Numbered from the stretch's first letter, positions 26,619 to 35,602 are shown. The stretch: DNA of 64,000 nt from Anaerococcus jeddahensis (GCF_001182725.1 NZ_CWHU01000005.1:1116001-1180000); one strand, 5' to 3'. A program made the numbers and translations. Notes: generated from the letters alone by a model not told the origin.

Positions 26619-27473
26619 CTAATCAATTGGCAAAAATCCAAATCCAAATAATCCTGGACCTGTATTTGCTCCAAGACTTGGGGCTATTTGTGATGTCAAA
26701 AAGAGGCTTGATTTTTCTTTAAAATCTTTTAATTTTTCTTCTAAAATTTCAGATCCTTTTTTGTAGCCACCATTTGAAATTACCATGTAATATTTATCTA
26801 TTTTTCCCAAGTACTCACTTGCAAGTTTTTCCATTTCTTTTATAACTTTTTTCTCTCCCCTACAAGTTTTTACTATGTGGTATTTTCCATCAACTGGATC
26901 ACATAAAACTATTGGTTTGATATTTAAAAATTCTCCCACTTTACCAAAAGCTTTTGGAACTCTTCCTCCTGCAATTATATATTTAAAAGTATCGATAGTG
27001 AAAAATATTTTTGATTCTTTTTTCTTCTCTTCAATCATTTCCACTATTTTTTCAAAATCATATCCTTTTTTTATTAAATCTTTGGCATAAATTGCAAGTA
27101 ATCCTGTTGTAAGAGCAACTGATTTGGAATCAACTACTCTTATATCTAGTCCTTCAAATTCTATTTGTGAACATAAATTGAAAAATCCTGTGAAATTTTT
27201 TGATATGGTAATTATTATTAATTTTTCATAGCCATCATTTTTTATTTTCTTAAATTTTTCTTCTAACTCGCCTGGTGAAGGAATAGAAGTTTTTGGCAAT
27301 TTTTCATGTTTTTTTATCCAATCATAAAATTCTTCTGCTTTTAACTCTTCTTGTTCTATATAAAATTCTCCATCTAAATTTACATAAAATGGCATCAAAT
27401 AAATGCCAAATTCCTTAGCTTTTTCTAGATCTATGTCTGATCCAGAATCTACTAATACTGCTATTTTTTCCAT
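26619..27473 (-). CDS. DegV family fatty-acid-binding protein, copy 1
   Basis: This 284-residue EDD-fold protein has VDSGSDIDLEKAKE at the N-terminus, KTSIPSPGE, ITISKNFTG, the RVVDSKSVALTTG segment and a C-terminal APSLGANTGPGLFGFGF glycine-rich loop. DegV/FakB-type proteins bind fatty acids for phosphorylation by FakA. No fakA gene is in the window, so FakB function is possible but unproven. It lies 5 nt downstream of the metallo-hydrolase gene. Copy 2 is at 36510. Confidence 0.88.
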   Translation of the reverse strand: MEKIAVLVDSGSDIDLEKAKEFGIYLMPFYVNLDGEFYIEQEELKAEEFYDWIKKHEKLPKTSIPSPGELEEKFKKIKNDGYEKLIIITISKNFTGFFNLCSQIEFEGLDIRVVDSKSVALTTGLLAIYAKDLIKKGYDFEKIVEMIEEKKKESKIFFTIDTFKYIIAGGRVPKAFGKVGEFLNIKPIVLCDPVDGKYHIVKTCRGEKKVIKEMEKLASEYLGKIDKYYMVISNGGYKKGSEILEEKLKDFKEKSSLFLTSQIAPSLGANTGPGLFGFGFLPID

Positions 27474-27478
27474 TCTAT

Positions 27479-28252
27479 TTAATCCTTTATGTCTACAATA
27501 ATTTTTTGACCCTTATCTATAATTGGCCTAAATACAGTTTCTTTCAATTTTATTTCTCTCGCAAATCTTAGGCTAATTTTTTCATGGTCTCCGCTGTGAA
27601 TTGGGAACATCAGCTGTGGCTTTACGGTATCTGCAAAAATTTTTGGACCCTTATAATAATTTTCGCCCAACCTATAATCAACCGGAAAGAAAGCTATATC
27701 TATCGGTTCGTTTTTAATTTTTTCAATTTGGTCGATAAAAGCATAATACTCTTTTTTTACACTTTTGTCATCATAATCTTCCCAAGCCCAATAATTTAAA
27801 TCGCCTGCGTGAAAAATTTCTATTCCATCGATATATAAAATTATAGAAATTCCTTCATCGGTTGATCCAAAAGTTTTAATAGAAATTTTTCTTCCTTTAA
27901 TATTAATTTCCTTAAATTGATATGGGTCGACAAGATATACATTTTTAGAATTATACAAAGATTTCAATTGATCCATGCCCAATTTATTTTCTTTTATATA
28001 AATAATATTATCATCACTTTCCAAGCGTGCTATATCGCTTGATAAAATATAAGTATAGTTTTTCATATTAGGAATTTTTAAAATTTCTGAAGTGTAGTGG
28101 TCAGAGTGTCCATGACTTGCTACAAAAATTACATTTTTATCTTCAGGTATATTTAAAACTCCCTTATAATAATCAAATATAATAAAATAATCCCCTATTT
28201 CAACACTATAGCAGGAATGATAAATATAAGTTATTATAATTTTTTCAATCAT
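27479..28252 (-). CDS. Metallo-beta-lactamase-fold hydrolase (UlaG/YtkL-like)
   Basis: The 257-residue protein carries the zinc signature SHGHSDH, then HAGDLNYW and a final MFPIHSGDH, as in the COG2220 group of metal-dependent hydrolases. I placed the start at 28252, where AGGAG precedes the ATG by 7 nt; an upstream ATG at 28291 would add 13 residues with no support. UlaG (L-ascorbate-6-phosphate lactonase) is one characterised member, but this copy is 1.4 kb away from, and not in an operon with, the PTS genes. Substrate unknown. Confidence 0.75.
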   Translation of the reverse strand: MIEKIIITYIYHSCYSVEIGDYFIIFDYYKGVLNIPEDKNVIFVASHGHSDHYTSEILKIPNMKNYTYILSSDIARLESDDNIIYIKENKLGMDQLKSLYNSKNVYLVDPYQFKEINIKGRKISIKTFGSTDEGISIILYIDGIEIFHAGDLNYWAWEDYDDKSVKKEYYAFIDQIEKIKNEPIDIAFFPVDYRLGENYYKGPKIFADTVKPQLMFPIHSGDHEKISLRFAREIKLKETVFRPIIDKGQKIIVDIKD

Positions 28253-28354
28253 CCAAATTCTCCTAATTTCTTCTAAGATAAGTATACCCAAATTTGATAA
28301 ATATTAATGATTTTTTGGAATTTTCTGGTAATATTAAAAAAGAGAGGAGCTAGT

Positions 28355-28831
28355 ATGGGAAAAGTAAAAACAAATGCAATGAGACTTTTAGAAAATAAAA
28401 ATATTGAATATGAAGAAATAGAATATGATTTGGGTGGAGAATTTAAATCAGCAGTGGATGCTGGCAAAAAATCTCACGTCGATTTAAATATAATGTATAA
28501 AACTATAGCAACAATTTCAAAAGATAATGAGATTATAATTTATTTAGTGAGATCTTATGATTCAATTGATATGAAAAAGGCTGCAAAAGTTGCTGGAGTT
28601 AAAAGTATTTCAATTCTTCCAACCAAAAATTTAAAATCAAAAGTTGGCTATCAAAGAGGAGAAACAACTCCCCTTGCCATGAAAAAAGATTATCCAGTTT
28701 TTATTGATGATAGCGCAAAAGATCTTGATAAAATGATTGTTTCTGGTGGAAAATGTGGAGTAAGTTTAAAATTAAATCCATTTGATTTAGCAGATGCTGT
28801 AAATGGAAAATTTGAAAATATAAGACAATGA
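28355..28831 (+). CDS. ybaK: Cys-tRNA(Pro) deacylase, YbaK/EbsC family
   Basis: This 158-residue editing protein hydrolyses mischarged Cys-tRNA(Pro). The YbaK fold is seen in MYKTIATIS (conserved Lys), KKAAKVAGVKSISILP, GYQRGETTPLAMKKDYPVFID and MIVSGGKCGVSLKLNP. The start at 28355 follows a GAGAGGAG ribosome site. The next gene overlaps it by 4 nt. Confidence 0.9.
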   Translation: MGKVKTNAMRLLENKNIEYEEIEYDLGGEFKSAVDAGKKSHVDLNIMYKTIATISKDNEIIIYLVRSYDSIDMKKAAKVAGVKSISILPTKNLKSKVGYQRGETTPLAMKKDYPVFIDDSAKDLDKMIVSGGKCGVSLKLNPFDLADAVNGKFENIRQ

Positions 28832-29523
28832 TTGTAAAAGTTTTTAAAAATAATAAATTATACCAATACCAGGCAACAGACGTTTTTGACCTAGATAATA
28901 AATTAAAAAATAAAGATTTTTCAAAGCTAGAAAAAACAAATCAAAAAGAAAAAATAATTTTAAATTTTAAAAATGATAAGGAAAATGAGATATTAAGGCT
29001 ATTAGTAATTTTATCTCCAATTTTTATAACAATTTTTGATAATTCTACAAATCTTGAATTTTTTAGGAAAAATTTAGAAAAATCTAATTTTGAATATGGA
29101 CTTTATCCTAATTTTTTTGAGGATTTTTCCAAAGAAAAATATTTTGAATTTTATAAAAATCATGAAAAATTTGAGGATATAATTTTAAATGAAGATGAAA
29201 ACATTGATTTTACAATAAATTTTCTTGAAGATAAATATATTTTGGCACTTGCTTCATTGATTGAGGTGATTTTTTCTAAATATAATAGGAAAAATTTAAT
29301 AATATATTTTAAAGAAATTCGAAATGATATAGTAATAAATGGGAGAAGATCAATTCTTGCAAATGATATTTATGCCTTTTACTTGTCAAAATATTTGGTA
29401 AATTGGGCTCTAGATCTTATGAAAATTGCAAGATATAAGGATAAAGAGAGATATTTTTATATAGAAGAAATATATAAACTTACAAATAATTTAAAAAGAC
29501 CAATAAAAAAAAGTGATGTTTAA
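28828..29523 (+). CDS. Hypothetical protein, translationally coupled to ybaK
   Basis: I do not recognise this 231-residue protein. It is rich in Asn, Lys, Phe, Ile and Glu, has no Cys, no signal peptide and one moderately hydrophobic stretch (LRLLVILSPIFITIF, ~57-71). A second helical segment (DKYILALASLIEVIFS) lies near 145. Its ATG overlaps the ybaK stop by 4 nt and it ends inside the stem of a terminator, so it is a genuine expressed gene. The context suggests no specific role. Confidence 0.7.
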   Translation: MIVKVFKNNKLYQYQATDVFDLDNKLKNKDFSKLEKTNQKEKIILNFKNDKENEILRLLVILSPIFITIFDNSTNLEFFRKNLEKSNFEYGLYPNFFEDFSKEKYFEFYKNHEKFEDIILNEDENIDFTINFLEDKYILALASLIEVIFSKYNRKNLIIYFKEIRNDIVINGRRSILANDIYAFYLSKYLVNWALDLMKIARYKDKERYFYIEEIYKLTNNLKRPIKKSDV

Positions 29524-29555
29524 GAAAAGTAAATTTTTCTCTAACATCACTTTTT
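29511..29555 (+). terminator. Terminator of the ybaK operon
   Basis: A 10-bp stem (AAGTGATGTT at 29511-29520 with AACATCACTT at 29543-29552) is followed by T's. The left arm overlaps the last codons of the hypothetical gene. Confidence 0.8.
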
Positions 29556-29644
29556 AATCTTTAATGGGGCAATAATTATCAAGCTATATTCTAACTAAAG
29601 ATTAGTATTATCCATTTTTAAATTTTTAGAAATTTGGAAGAATA

Positions 29645-30481
29645 TTAAGCTAATTTTATTACATTTGACCTATGTTCAACTATATTAACTATTGATTCAT
29701 TTGCATTTTTCAATAAATTTCTTAAAGATGTAGTCGGCTTAGCTGATGGAAAATCTTTAACTATATTTTCAATATAATTTTTATTTAGCTCAGTTCCAAC
29801 ATTAAATTTCATCATTCCTTTTTCTGCACATTTGTGGAAATCCTCATCTGAAACACCTGTTCCACCATGTAAAACCATTCCAACATCTGTCAATTCTTTT
29901 GTTAAAGTATCGAGTAATTCAAAATTTATTTTGGCTTTTCCATTATATAAACCATGAACTGTGCCTATAGCTACGGCTAGGGCATCTATTCCAGTTTCTT
30001 CAACAAATTTTACTGCATCTTCAGCTTTGGTATAAATTATTGAATTTACTTTTTCTTCAATTCCATCTTCTGAACCGCCTATGCTACCAATTTCACCTTC
30101 AACACTTACATTTCTTTTGTGTGCATATTCTACTACTTCTTTAGTATTTTTTATATTTTCTTCAAAATCTAGTGATGAACCATCATACATTACACTGTTA
30201 TATCCAGCATCAATTGCTTTTTTTATAAATTCTATATCTTTACAGTGATCCAAGTGAATACATAGATCTATATCTTTAGCAAATAATTTTGCTGTAGCCA
30301 CTATCCAATCAAGACCTAAATATTCAGCAGTTCCTTTTGAAGTTTGAATTATCAATGGACTGTTAGATTTTTTAGCTCCTTCTACAATGTATGGAAACAT
30401 CTCCATACAATGTAGATTAAAAGCACCAATTCCTCTAATTCCTCTATATTTTTTAAATAATTCTTTTAAATTCAAATACAT
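29645..30481 (-). CDS. Class II ketose-bisphosphate aldolase (FbaA/GatY/KbaY family)
   Basis: This 278-residue zinc aldolase would cleave a ketose 1,6-bisphosphate to dihydroxyacetone phosphate plus an aldehyde. Zinc ligands and active-site motifs are visible: HLDHC near 85, SVEGEIGSIGG, VAIGTVHGLYNG, and VLHGGTGVSDE. It is the last gene of the PTS operon, 0-1 nt after the 98-residue gene. Dedicated aldolases of this type usually process the sugar phosphate delivered by their PTS (tagatose, sorbose or similar). Which sugar applies here cannot be decided. Confidence 0.88.
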   Translation of the reverse strand: MYLNLKELFKKYRGIRGIGAFNLHCMEMFPYIVEGAKKSNSPLIIQTSKGTAEYLGLDWIVATAKLFAKDIDLCIHLDHCKDIEFIKKAIDAGYNSVMYDGSSLDFEENIKNTKEVVEYAHKRNVSVEGEIGSIGGSEDGIEEKVNSIIYTKAEDAVKFVEETGIDALAVAIGTVHGLYNGKAKINFELLDTLTKELTDVGMVLHGGTGVSDEDFHKCAEKGMMKFNVGTELNKNYIENIVKDFPSAKPTTSLRNLLKNANESIVNIVEHRSNVIKLA

Positions 30482-30777
30482 TATCTTCCCCTAACTATAT
30501 CTTTTGATTTTTGCATCAATGTATCAATTCTATCTAAATTGAATTTTATTTTTTCATCTTCCCCATTCAATCTAGCTTCACTTAATTGCTTGTTATATAA
30601 TTTCATTAGATAAGTAAAAACTTTACCTAATTTTTTATTTTCTTCTATATATTTTTCTAATTTATTAATTGCTGAATCTATATCATTTTTTTCAACTAAT
30701 TCTTTGCATTCATCCAGCAATATTTTTTCTACATTATTTTTATTTTCTTTTTTATCTTTATTTTTTTTAAAAAACAT
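30481..30777 (-). CDS. Small charged protein of the PTS operon, unknown
   Basis: I do not recognise this 98-residue protein. It is highly charged (Lys/Glu/Asn) and predicted all-helical, with a tetratricopeptide-like helical hairpin (IDSAINKLEKYIEENKKLGK). It has no Cys, membrane segment or signal. It lies 1 nt after the EIIC gene and overlaps the aldolase start by 1 nt, so it is certainly translated within the operon. Structural adaptor and regulatory roles are both possible. Confidence 0.6.
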   Translation of the reverse strand: MFFKKNKDKKENKNNVEKILLDECKELVEKNDIDSAINKLEKYIEENKKLGKVFTYLMKLYNKQLSEARLNGEDEKIKFNLDRIDTLMQKSKDIVRGR

Positions 30778-30778
30778 T

Positions 30779-32065
30779 TTAAATTCCTACAACTCCAATA
30801 ATTGGTTTAATTATCCAAGCATACAATAAGGCTGCCGCAACTGTATCCACATCTGTAGCTGTTGCATTTATGAATCCCATAGAATTAAATATCATAACTA
30901 GTAATGCCGGTAATAAAGTAATGAATAACCCATGAGCTATACCTCCAATAATTGTTCCTCTTGTTCCGCCAACTTCATTACAGAAAATTCCAGCTGTACC
31001 TCCAGCAAAGAAATTTGATAACATACCTGGTAAAAGCATTGCTAATCCAATTTTAGGGAAAAATAACATTCCTATAACTGTTCCTATTGTTGTTGAAACG
31101 AATCCTAAGGTAACTGCATTAGGTGCATAAGGAAATAGTACTGGACAATCTAAAGCAGGTTTTGCATCTGGTACTATTTTAAGAGCTATTCCTCTAAATG
31201 CTGGAACTATTTCTCCAAGCAATAATCTAACTCCTGCTAACAATACATAAACACCTACAACAAATTGCATTCCTTGTGTAAATGCATAAACTATATAATT
31301 TAAGTTGCCTGTTCTTTCTGCTACTACTTCTGGACCTGCAAATATTGCTGTTATTATAAATAACAATATCATAACAAATCCTACAGATAAATAAGTGTCA
31401 TTTAAAAATGATAATGATGATGGTAATTCAATATCTTCAGTAGAGTGTTTTTTATTTCCTGTAATTTTTGAAACTAGTGCTGCAAATAAATATCCTATTG
31501 TACAAAAATGTCCTAATGCTATATCGTCACTACCTGTTATTTTTCTTACTATTGGTTGTGCAATTGCTGGCATTGCTACTGCAAAAATACCTCCGATAAT
31601 TGATCCTATTATAATATTAGGAACAACCCCAAATCCTGCATCTGAACCAAAAACTATTACCATTGTAGCCATCCATAAAATAGCTTGTCCTGTTAAAAAT
31701 ATATATTTCCACTTAGTGAGTCTTGCTATTATTATATTTACTAAAAATATTCCCAAAAATGCTAATGCTATTTGATTTCCAAGACCAAGTTCATTCATTG
31801 CTTGACCATTAACTGCCTCAATAGATGGAACTATTCCTTGCATTCCAAATCCAGCTGTAAAAATTTCTCCAAAATATATTAATACTTGAACTATTATTGA
31901 TGAACCAGCTGATAAAACTAAATAACCTAACATAGTTTTGAAAGTACCTGATACTATATCAGCAAAACTTTTCTTTTGTGCTAATAATCCTATAAAAGCT
32001 ATTAAACCAATTGTTATAAAAGCTTGGGTTAAAATATTATTAATAATAAAATTTAATATTGCCAT
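30779..32065 (-). CDS. PTS EIIC permease, UlaA/SgaT (ascorbate-type) family
   Basis: This is a 428-residue membrane permease with about ten or eleven transmembrane helices and family segments such as GTFKTMLGYLVLSAGSSIIVQVL and FFAGGTAGIFCNEVGGTRG. Characterised relatives carry L-ascorbate. Here the operon has an aldolase instead of the UlaD/E/F enzymes, so ascorbate is not assured. The gene follows the separate EIIB gene by 9 nt. Confidence 0.88.
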   Translation of the reverse strand: MAILNFIINNILTQAFITIGLIAFIGLLAQKKSFADIVSGTFKTMLGYLVLSAGSSIIVQVLIYFGEIFTAGFGMQGIVPSIEAVNGQAMNELGLGNQIALAFLGIFLVNIIIARLTKWKYIFLTGQAILWMATMVIVFGSDAGFGVVPNIIIGSIIGGIFAVAMPAIAQPIVRKITGSDDIALGHFCTIGYLFAALVSKITGNKKHSTEDIELPSSLSFLNDTYLSVGFVMILLFIITAIFAGPEVVAERTGNLNYIVYAFTQGMQFVVGVYVLLAGVRLLLGEIVPAFRGIALKIVPDAKPALDCPVLFPYAPNAVTLGFVSTTIGTVIGMLFFPKIGLAMLLPGMLSNFFAGGTAGIFCNEVGGTRGTIIGGIAHGLFITLLPALLVMIFNSMGFINATATDVDTVAAALLYAWIIKPIIGVVGI

Positions 32066-32074
32066 AAATTCCTC

Positions 32075-32362
32075 CTATAATTTTCCCATTTCTATTAAAA
32101 CCGGCTCTAATTTTTCTTTAATTTCTTTTTTATCAATCAATTTATCCAAATATATTACTCTTGTATCCAAATTATATTTGTCTATTTGATTTTTAAAGTT
32201 AGAAGCTAGCATTAATATATCTGCTCTAGTTCCTGCTGCTGAAGAAATATCACTGTGGTCGACTTTTGCATCTACTCCTAAATCCTTCAAAACACTTTCT
32301 ACCGACATTTGGCAAGCAAAGCTACTGCCTAATCCTGCACCACATACAACTAAAATATTCAT
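32075..32362 (-). CDS. PTS EIIB component, lactose/ascorbate/galactitol type
   Basis: This 95-residue phosphocarrier has the active-site Cys in VVCGAGLGSS (C8). It passes phosphate from EIIA to the sugar during transport by the EIIC next door. It overlaps the EIIA gene by 1 nt. Confidence 0.92.
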   Translation of the reverse strand: MNILVVCGAGLGSSFACQMSVESVLKDLGVDAKVDHSDISSAAGTRADILMLASNFKNQIDKYNLDTRVIYLDKLIDKKEIKEKLEPVLIEMGKL

Positions 32363-32814
32363 TATTTCTCCTCCTTTACTAATGAATTTAAAAATGTAAG
32401 CTTATCTTTTTTTGATAAGTTTAAAAAATAATTTAAGTTCTCTACTAAACCTTTTTCAATTATATTTATAATATTTTTCAACATTTCTAAATGATTTTTA
32501 TTGTCTATTGCTGTAAATCCAATTAAAACTTTAATTGCATCTTTATTATTGTCATCAAAATATATATCATTTTTTATTGTTATAATAGAACATCCTATTT
32601 TTAAAGCTCCATTTTCTGGTCTAGTATGTGGGATTGCTACATTAGGGCTTATCATAATATATGAGCCATAGTTTTTAACATCTTTTATTATGTTATATTT
32701 ATAATCCTCATTAGCGTAACCAGATTTTTCTAATAGCTTCCCACTTTCAAGTATTGCTTGTTGCCAATCTTTAACTACAAGGTCAAAGCTTGTATTTTTT
32801 TCTGTAAATTCCAA
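32362..32814 (-). CDS. PTS EIIA component, mannitol/fructose (EIIA-2) type
   Basis: The 150-residue phosphocarrier has the active His in AIPHTRPENG and the EIIA-2 fold (KDWQQAILESGKLLEKSGY and so on). It accepts phosphate from HPr and donates to EIIB. The gene starts 4 nt after the PRD regulator. Confidence 0.92.
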   Translation of the reverse strand: MEFTEKNTSFDLVVKDWQQAILESGKLLEKSGYANEDYKYNIIKDVKNYGSYIMISPNVAIPHTRPENGALKIGCSIITIKNDIYFDDNNKDAIKVLIGFTAIDNKNHLEMLKNIINIIEKGLVENLNYFLNLSKKDKLTFLNSLVKEEK

Positions 32815-32818
32815 ATAA

Positions 32819-34711
32819 TCACTCCATTTCTAAAGTTAATACTTCTTTAAATTCATTTAAGCTATCGCTATTTATTAATTTATCTACATTTTTTCTTGAA
32901 CTAAAAACTTTAAACATCTTCTTAAACATAACATCCCAGTCTTTGATTTTATATTTCGGTATTAATAATAGCATTACTACAAACACCTCATCATTATCCC
33001 AACTTATTGCTTTATCATTTATTAAAACTGCAATTTTCATTTCTTTTGCTGTGTATGATAGGGGGTGTGGTATGGCTATCCTATTTCCTAGGCTAGTATT
33101 TCCCATTTTTTCTCTATCATATATGGACTGAATTTGTTTTTTATTAAGTATATTTTTATTTTTCAAATCTAATGTTAAATAATCCAACAATTCTTGCTTA
33201 TTTTTAAATGATTTTTTGTAGAATAAATCATCATCAAATACTTTAAGATATTCTAAATTTTTTGCGTATCTTAATTTATTTTTTACTATATTTACTTCTA
33301 TATTATTTAAAATGTAATTAACTTTTATCGATCCTTCTATATTAATTGAATTATTCAAGCTACTTAGTACTAAATCATAATTATCAAACATACAGTCTTT
33401 ATATTGACTTGAAGATATGATATCTATGTTTTTAATTTCTTTATCAAATTTTTCTAATAGAGAATATTTTAGAAATCTAGCTGTTGATAATCCTGCTCCA
33501 CAAACTATCAAAATATTACTTCCAGATTCTTTTTTATTATTGTTTACTCTATTAAAAGCAGTTCCTAAATGTAAGGCTAAGAATAATATCTCAGTGTCAT
33601 CAATTTCTCTTTTAATAACAGAGTGTATTTCTTCGGCTGCCATTATTCCCATATCATAAGCAATAGGATATTGACTTTTTATTTCTGATAAATCTATATG
33701 GTTAATGGAGCTATTTAGCATATACCTATTTATTGAAGTTGTAAGATGGATCCTCAAACTTCCTGTAAATATCTCGTCATTTGAAAAATCTATTGAAAAA
33801 TCTCTTTTGATCCTATTAATTATTTTGTTATATATATCGTTTACAATTTCATCTGTTTCTAATTTATCATCGTCTTTTGAAAATTTTTGACTTGTTATTA
33901 AGTGCTTTGTTAGATAGTAATAATCGCTGGATAGATCGTAATTTAGCCTTTCTTTTATTGTTTCTATTAGCTCATTTACAATATCTTTCTCAACCGATTT
34001 ATTCATAGTTTGTAATAAATCTTTATCGTAGTTAATTTCATTTTGATTTCTAATTATAGAAATCAAAATATGAATCACAAAACTATTGAAAGCAACTCCT
34101 GTTAAGGATAGGTCATATTGATTTAAAATGTTTATTGTTACTCTTTTTATTTCGTCAATTTCTTTAATATTAAATAAGTTAATAGAGTCTAAAAAATATT
34201 CATAATCATTAGATGAAGAAAATAATATGTTTGACATACATAATCTTATATTGTTTTCTTTACCTTTTATAAATATTCCTTCTTTATTGTTTACTACTAG
34301 CTCTATCTCATAGCTTTTTAATACTTCTCTAGTATCCTCTATTAGCTTTTTAAGGGTATTTTGGGAAATATAAAACTCTTCTATAAAATCTATGCTATAT
34401 TTTTTTTGCTTAAAGTAGTTATTAATTAAGAGTGTGTTTATAAATCTTCTTATCAAAATTTCATTTTCATCTTCTGAATTATATAATTTATGCAGTTCAT
34501 ACATAGTTGAGTTTTTACTAAGTTTTATCCCCTTGCCCTTTGCAACGGTCAATCTATTACCATCACTAAGTTTTGTATTTATGCTATTAACTTCATTTAA
34601 TACAGTTCTATCGGATACATTTATTATTTCTGCTATTTCTTGGCAAGTTATTGTATCTTTAGACTCTAATAAAATTCCTATAATTTTCTTTTGCCTATTT
34701 GTAATTTGCAT
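32819..34711 (-). CDS. PRD-containing transcriptional activator/antiterminator (BglG/MtlR-type)
   Basis: This 630-residue multidomain regulator has an N-terminal helix-turn-helix (TCQEIAEIINVSDRTVLNEV) and two PRD domains with phosphorylatable His (SIIRN..., EIHSVIKREI). An EIIB-like domain (ILIVCGAGLSTARFL) and a C-terminal EIIA-like domain (SLGNRIAIPHPLSY) follow. Such proteins switch on their own PTS operon in response to phosphorylation by HPr and EIIB. It is the second gene of the operon, starting right after the P-loop gene. The HTH suggests DNA binding rather than RNA antitermination. Confidence 0.9.
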   Translation of the reverse strand: MQITNRQKKIIGILLESKDTITCQEIAEIINVSDRTVLNEVNSINTKLSDGNRLTVAKGKGIKLSKNSTMYELHKLYNSEDENEILIRRFINTLLINNYFKQKKYSIDFIEEFYISQNTLKKLIEDTREVLKSYEIELVVNNKEGIFIKGKENNIRLCMSNILFSSSNDYEYFLDSINLFNIKEIDEIKRVTINILNQYDLSLTGVAFNSFVIHILISIIRNQNEINYDKDLLQTMNKSVEKDIVNELIETIKERLNYDLSSDYYYLTKHLITSQKFSKDDDKLETDEIVNDIYNKIINRIKRDFSIDFSNDEIFTGSLRIHLTTSINRYMLNSSINHIDLSEIKSQYPIAYDMGIMAAEEIHSVIKREIDDTEILFLALHLGTAFNRVNNNKKESGSNILIVCGAGLSTARFLKYSLLEKFDKEIKNIDIISSSQYKDCMFDNYDLVLSSLNNSINIEGSIKVNYILNNIEVNIVKNKLRYAKNLEYLKVFDDDLFYKKSFKNKQELLDYLTLDLKNKNILNKKQIQSIYDREKMGNTSLGNRIAIPHPLSYTAKEMKIAVLINDKAISWDNDEVFVVMLLLIPKYKIKDWDVMFKKMFKVFSSRKNVDKLINSDSLNEFKEVLTLEME

Positions 34712-35314
34712 TTAAGTTCTCATTTCTATATCCAGAAATCTATTAATAGCATCTATATCTGCATATTTTTTTGTAACATCTATTTCCAGAAGCTTGCCTA
34801 ATTCAAATTTATCGTATTCTCTTAATTTGCAATGTTTTATAAATTCTTCAAGGCTTATTAGATTGTCTTTTCTTTCTTCTAAACTCACTTTTCTATTTTT
34901 GTCATAACTATTCAATAAGTGTGCTGGATTTCTACTTTCATCTAAGTCTCTTTTAACTCTTCTTTTATAAATTTCTTCTATATCTCCATTTAATCTAATC
35001 GTAATTGACTTATAATCATATTTAAAAGACAATTCTTTCAAAGTTGGATATTGCAAATAACTAAATGGATAGTCTATTACAATGTCCTTATTTTCACTCA
35101 TCATAGAGTTTAATTTCATATAAAAAAACTCAAAACTCAAATTATATATTTTCTTTTTTTCTTCTTTATTCTTAAAACCTAAGTTATCATATATAAACTC
35201 TTCAATCTCATCTATTGAAATATATTCTAAATTCTTATTGTGTTCTATCAAGCTATTTATGATACATGTTTTCCCTGTGGCTGGATATCCCGCTAAAATT
35301 ATTAAATTTTTCAT
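34712..35314 (-). CDS. P-loop kinase-like ATP-binding protein, first gene of the PTS operon
   Basis: This 200-residue P-loop NTPase has Walker A GYPATGKT near the N-terminus, SIDEIEEF, and an Arg-rich lid-like segment (YKRRVKRDLDESRNP). This resembles small kinases of the adenylate kinase/zeta-toxin/AAA_33 group. No antitoxin-like gene adjoins it. Its ATG follows a GGAGG ribosome site, and its stop abuts the PRD regulator start. It could phosphorylate a metabolite of the imported sugar, but the substrate is unknown. Confidence 0.65.
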   Translation of the reverse strand: MKNLIILAGYPATGKTCIINSLIEHNKNLEYISIDEIEEFIYDNLGFKNKEEKKKIYNLSFEFFYMKLNSMMSENKDIVIDYPFSYLQYPTLKELSFKYDYKSITIRLNGDIEEIYKRRVKRDLDESRNPAHLLNSYDKNRKVSLEERKDNLISLEEFIKHCKLREYDKFELGKLLEIDVTKKYADIDAINRFLDIEMRT

Positions 35315-35378
35315 AAGTCCTCCATCACATTATTTTACTTTTTTCTAAAAATTAGATTTTATTACTTTAATTGATTTA

Positions 35379-35407
35379 ATTATAAGTGATTATTAATATT
35401 TCATTAA
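35379..35407 (-). promoter_or_regulatory. Possible promoter of the PTS operon (proximal)
   Basis: On the minus strand TTAATG (35402-35407), 17 nt and TATAAT (35379-35384) lie about 65 nt before the P-loop gene. The -10 is perfect and the -35 poor, which would suit an activator-dependent promoter. Confidence 0.5.
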
Positions 35408-35416
35408 GTAGCTTTT

Positions 35417-35432
35417 TTTCGTTACAACGAAA
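35417..35432. promoter_or_regulatory. Inverted-repeat operator candidate of the PTS operon
   Basis: TTTCGTT / AACGAAA arms of 7 bp with a 2-bp centre lie 9 bp upstream of the proximal -35 element. It may bind the PRD activator or a LacI-type regulator; this is inferred from symmetry and position only. Confidence 0.4.
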
Positions 35433-35475
35433 TCATAAAATTAATATTAAAATTTGAAATAAAAATTTAAAAAAC

Positions 35476-35504
35476 AGAATATAAAATCTTAAAAGAAAAG
35501 TCAA
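35476..35504 (-). promoter_or_regulatory. Possible distal promoter of the PTS operon
   Basis: TTGACT (35499-35504), a 17-nt spacer and TATTCT (35476-35481) on the minus strand make a good sigma-70 match about 160 nt upstream of the first gene. Confidence 0.5.
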
Positions 35505-35555
35505 AAAAAGACGTGAAAATTTCACATATTTTTTTGACAAAATAATATTTAATAA

Positions 35556-35598
35556 AAAAATGATGCTACAAAATAAGTTTAATTATTCTGTAGCACCA
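35556..35598 (-). terminator. Terminator of the EamA transporter operon
   Basis: A stem of about 14 bp (GTGCTACAGAATAA paired with TTATTTTGTAGCAT, one G-U) is followed on the minus strand by seven T. It lies just past the stop codon at 35603. Confidence 0.88.
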
Positions 35599-35602
35599 TT
35601 TG

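Noticed and set aside
27479..28252. Calling the metallo-hydrolase UlaG to complete an ascorbate pathway with the nearby PTS
   Set aside because: It is in a different transcription unit with degV, separated by oppositely oriented genes, and no UlaD/E/F homologue is present; fold similarity alone does not fix the substrate.
35315..35378. Antitoxin gene next to the P-loop protein (toxin-antitoxin reading of a zeta-like kinase)
   Set aside because: No small ORF with a ribosome site precedes it, and it is embedded in a PTS operon.
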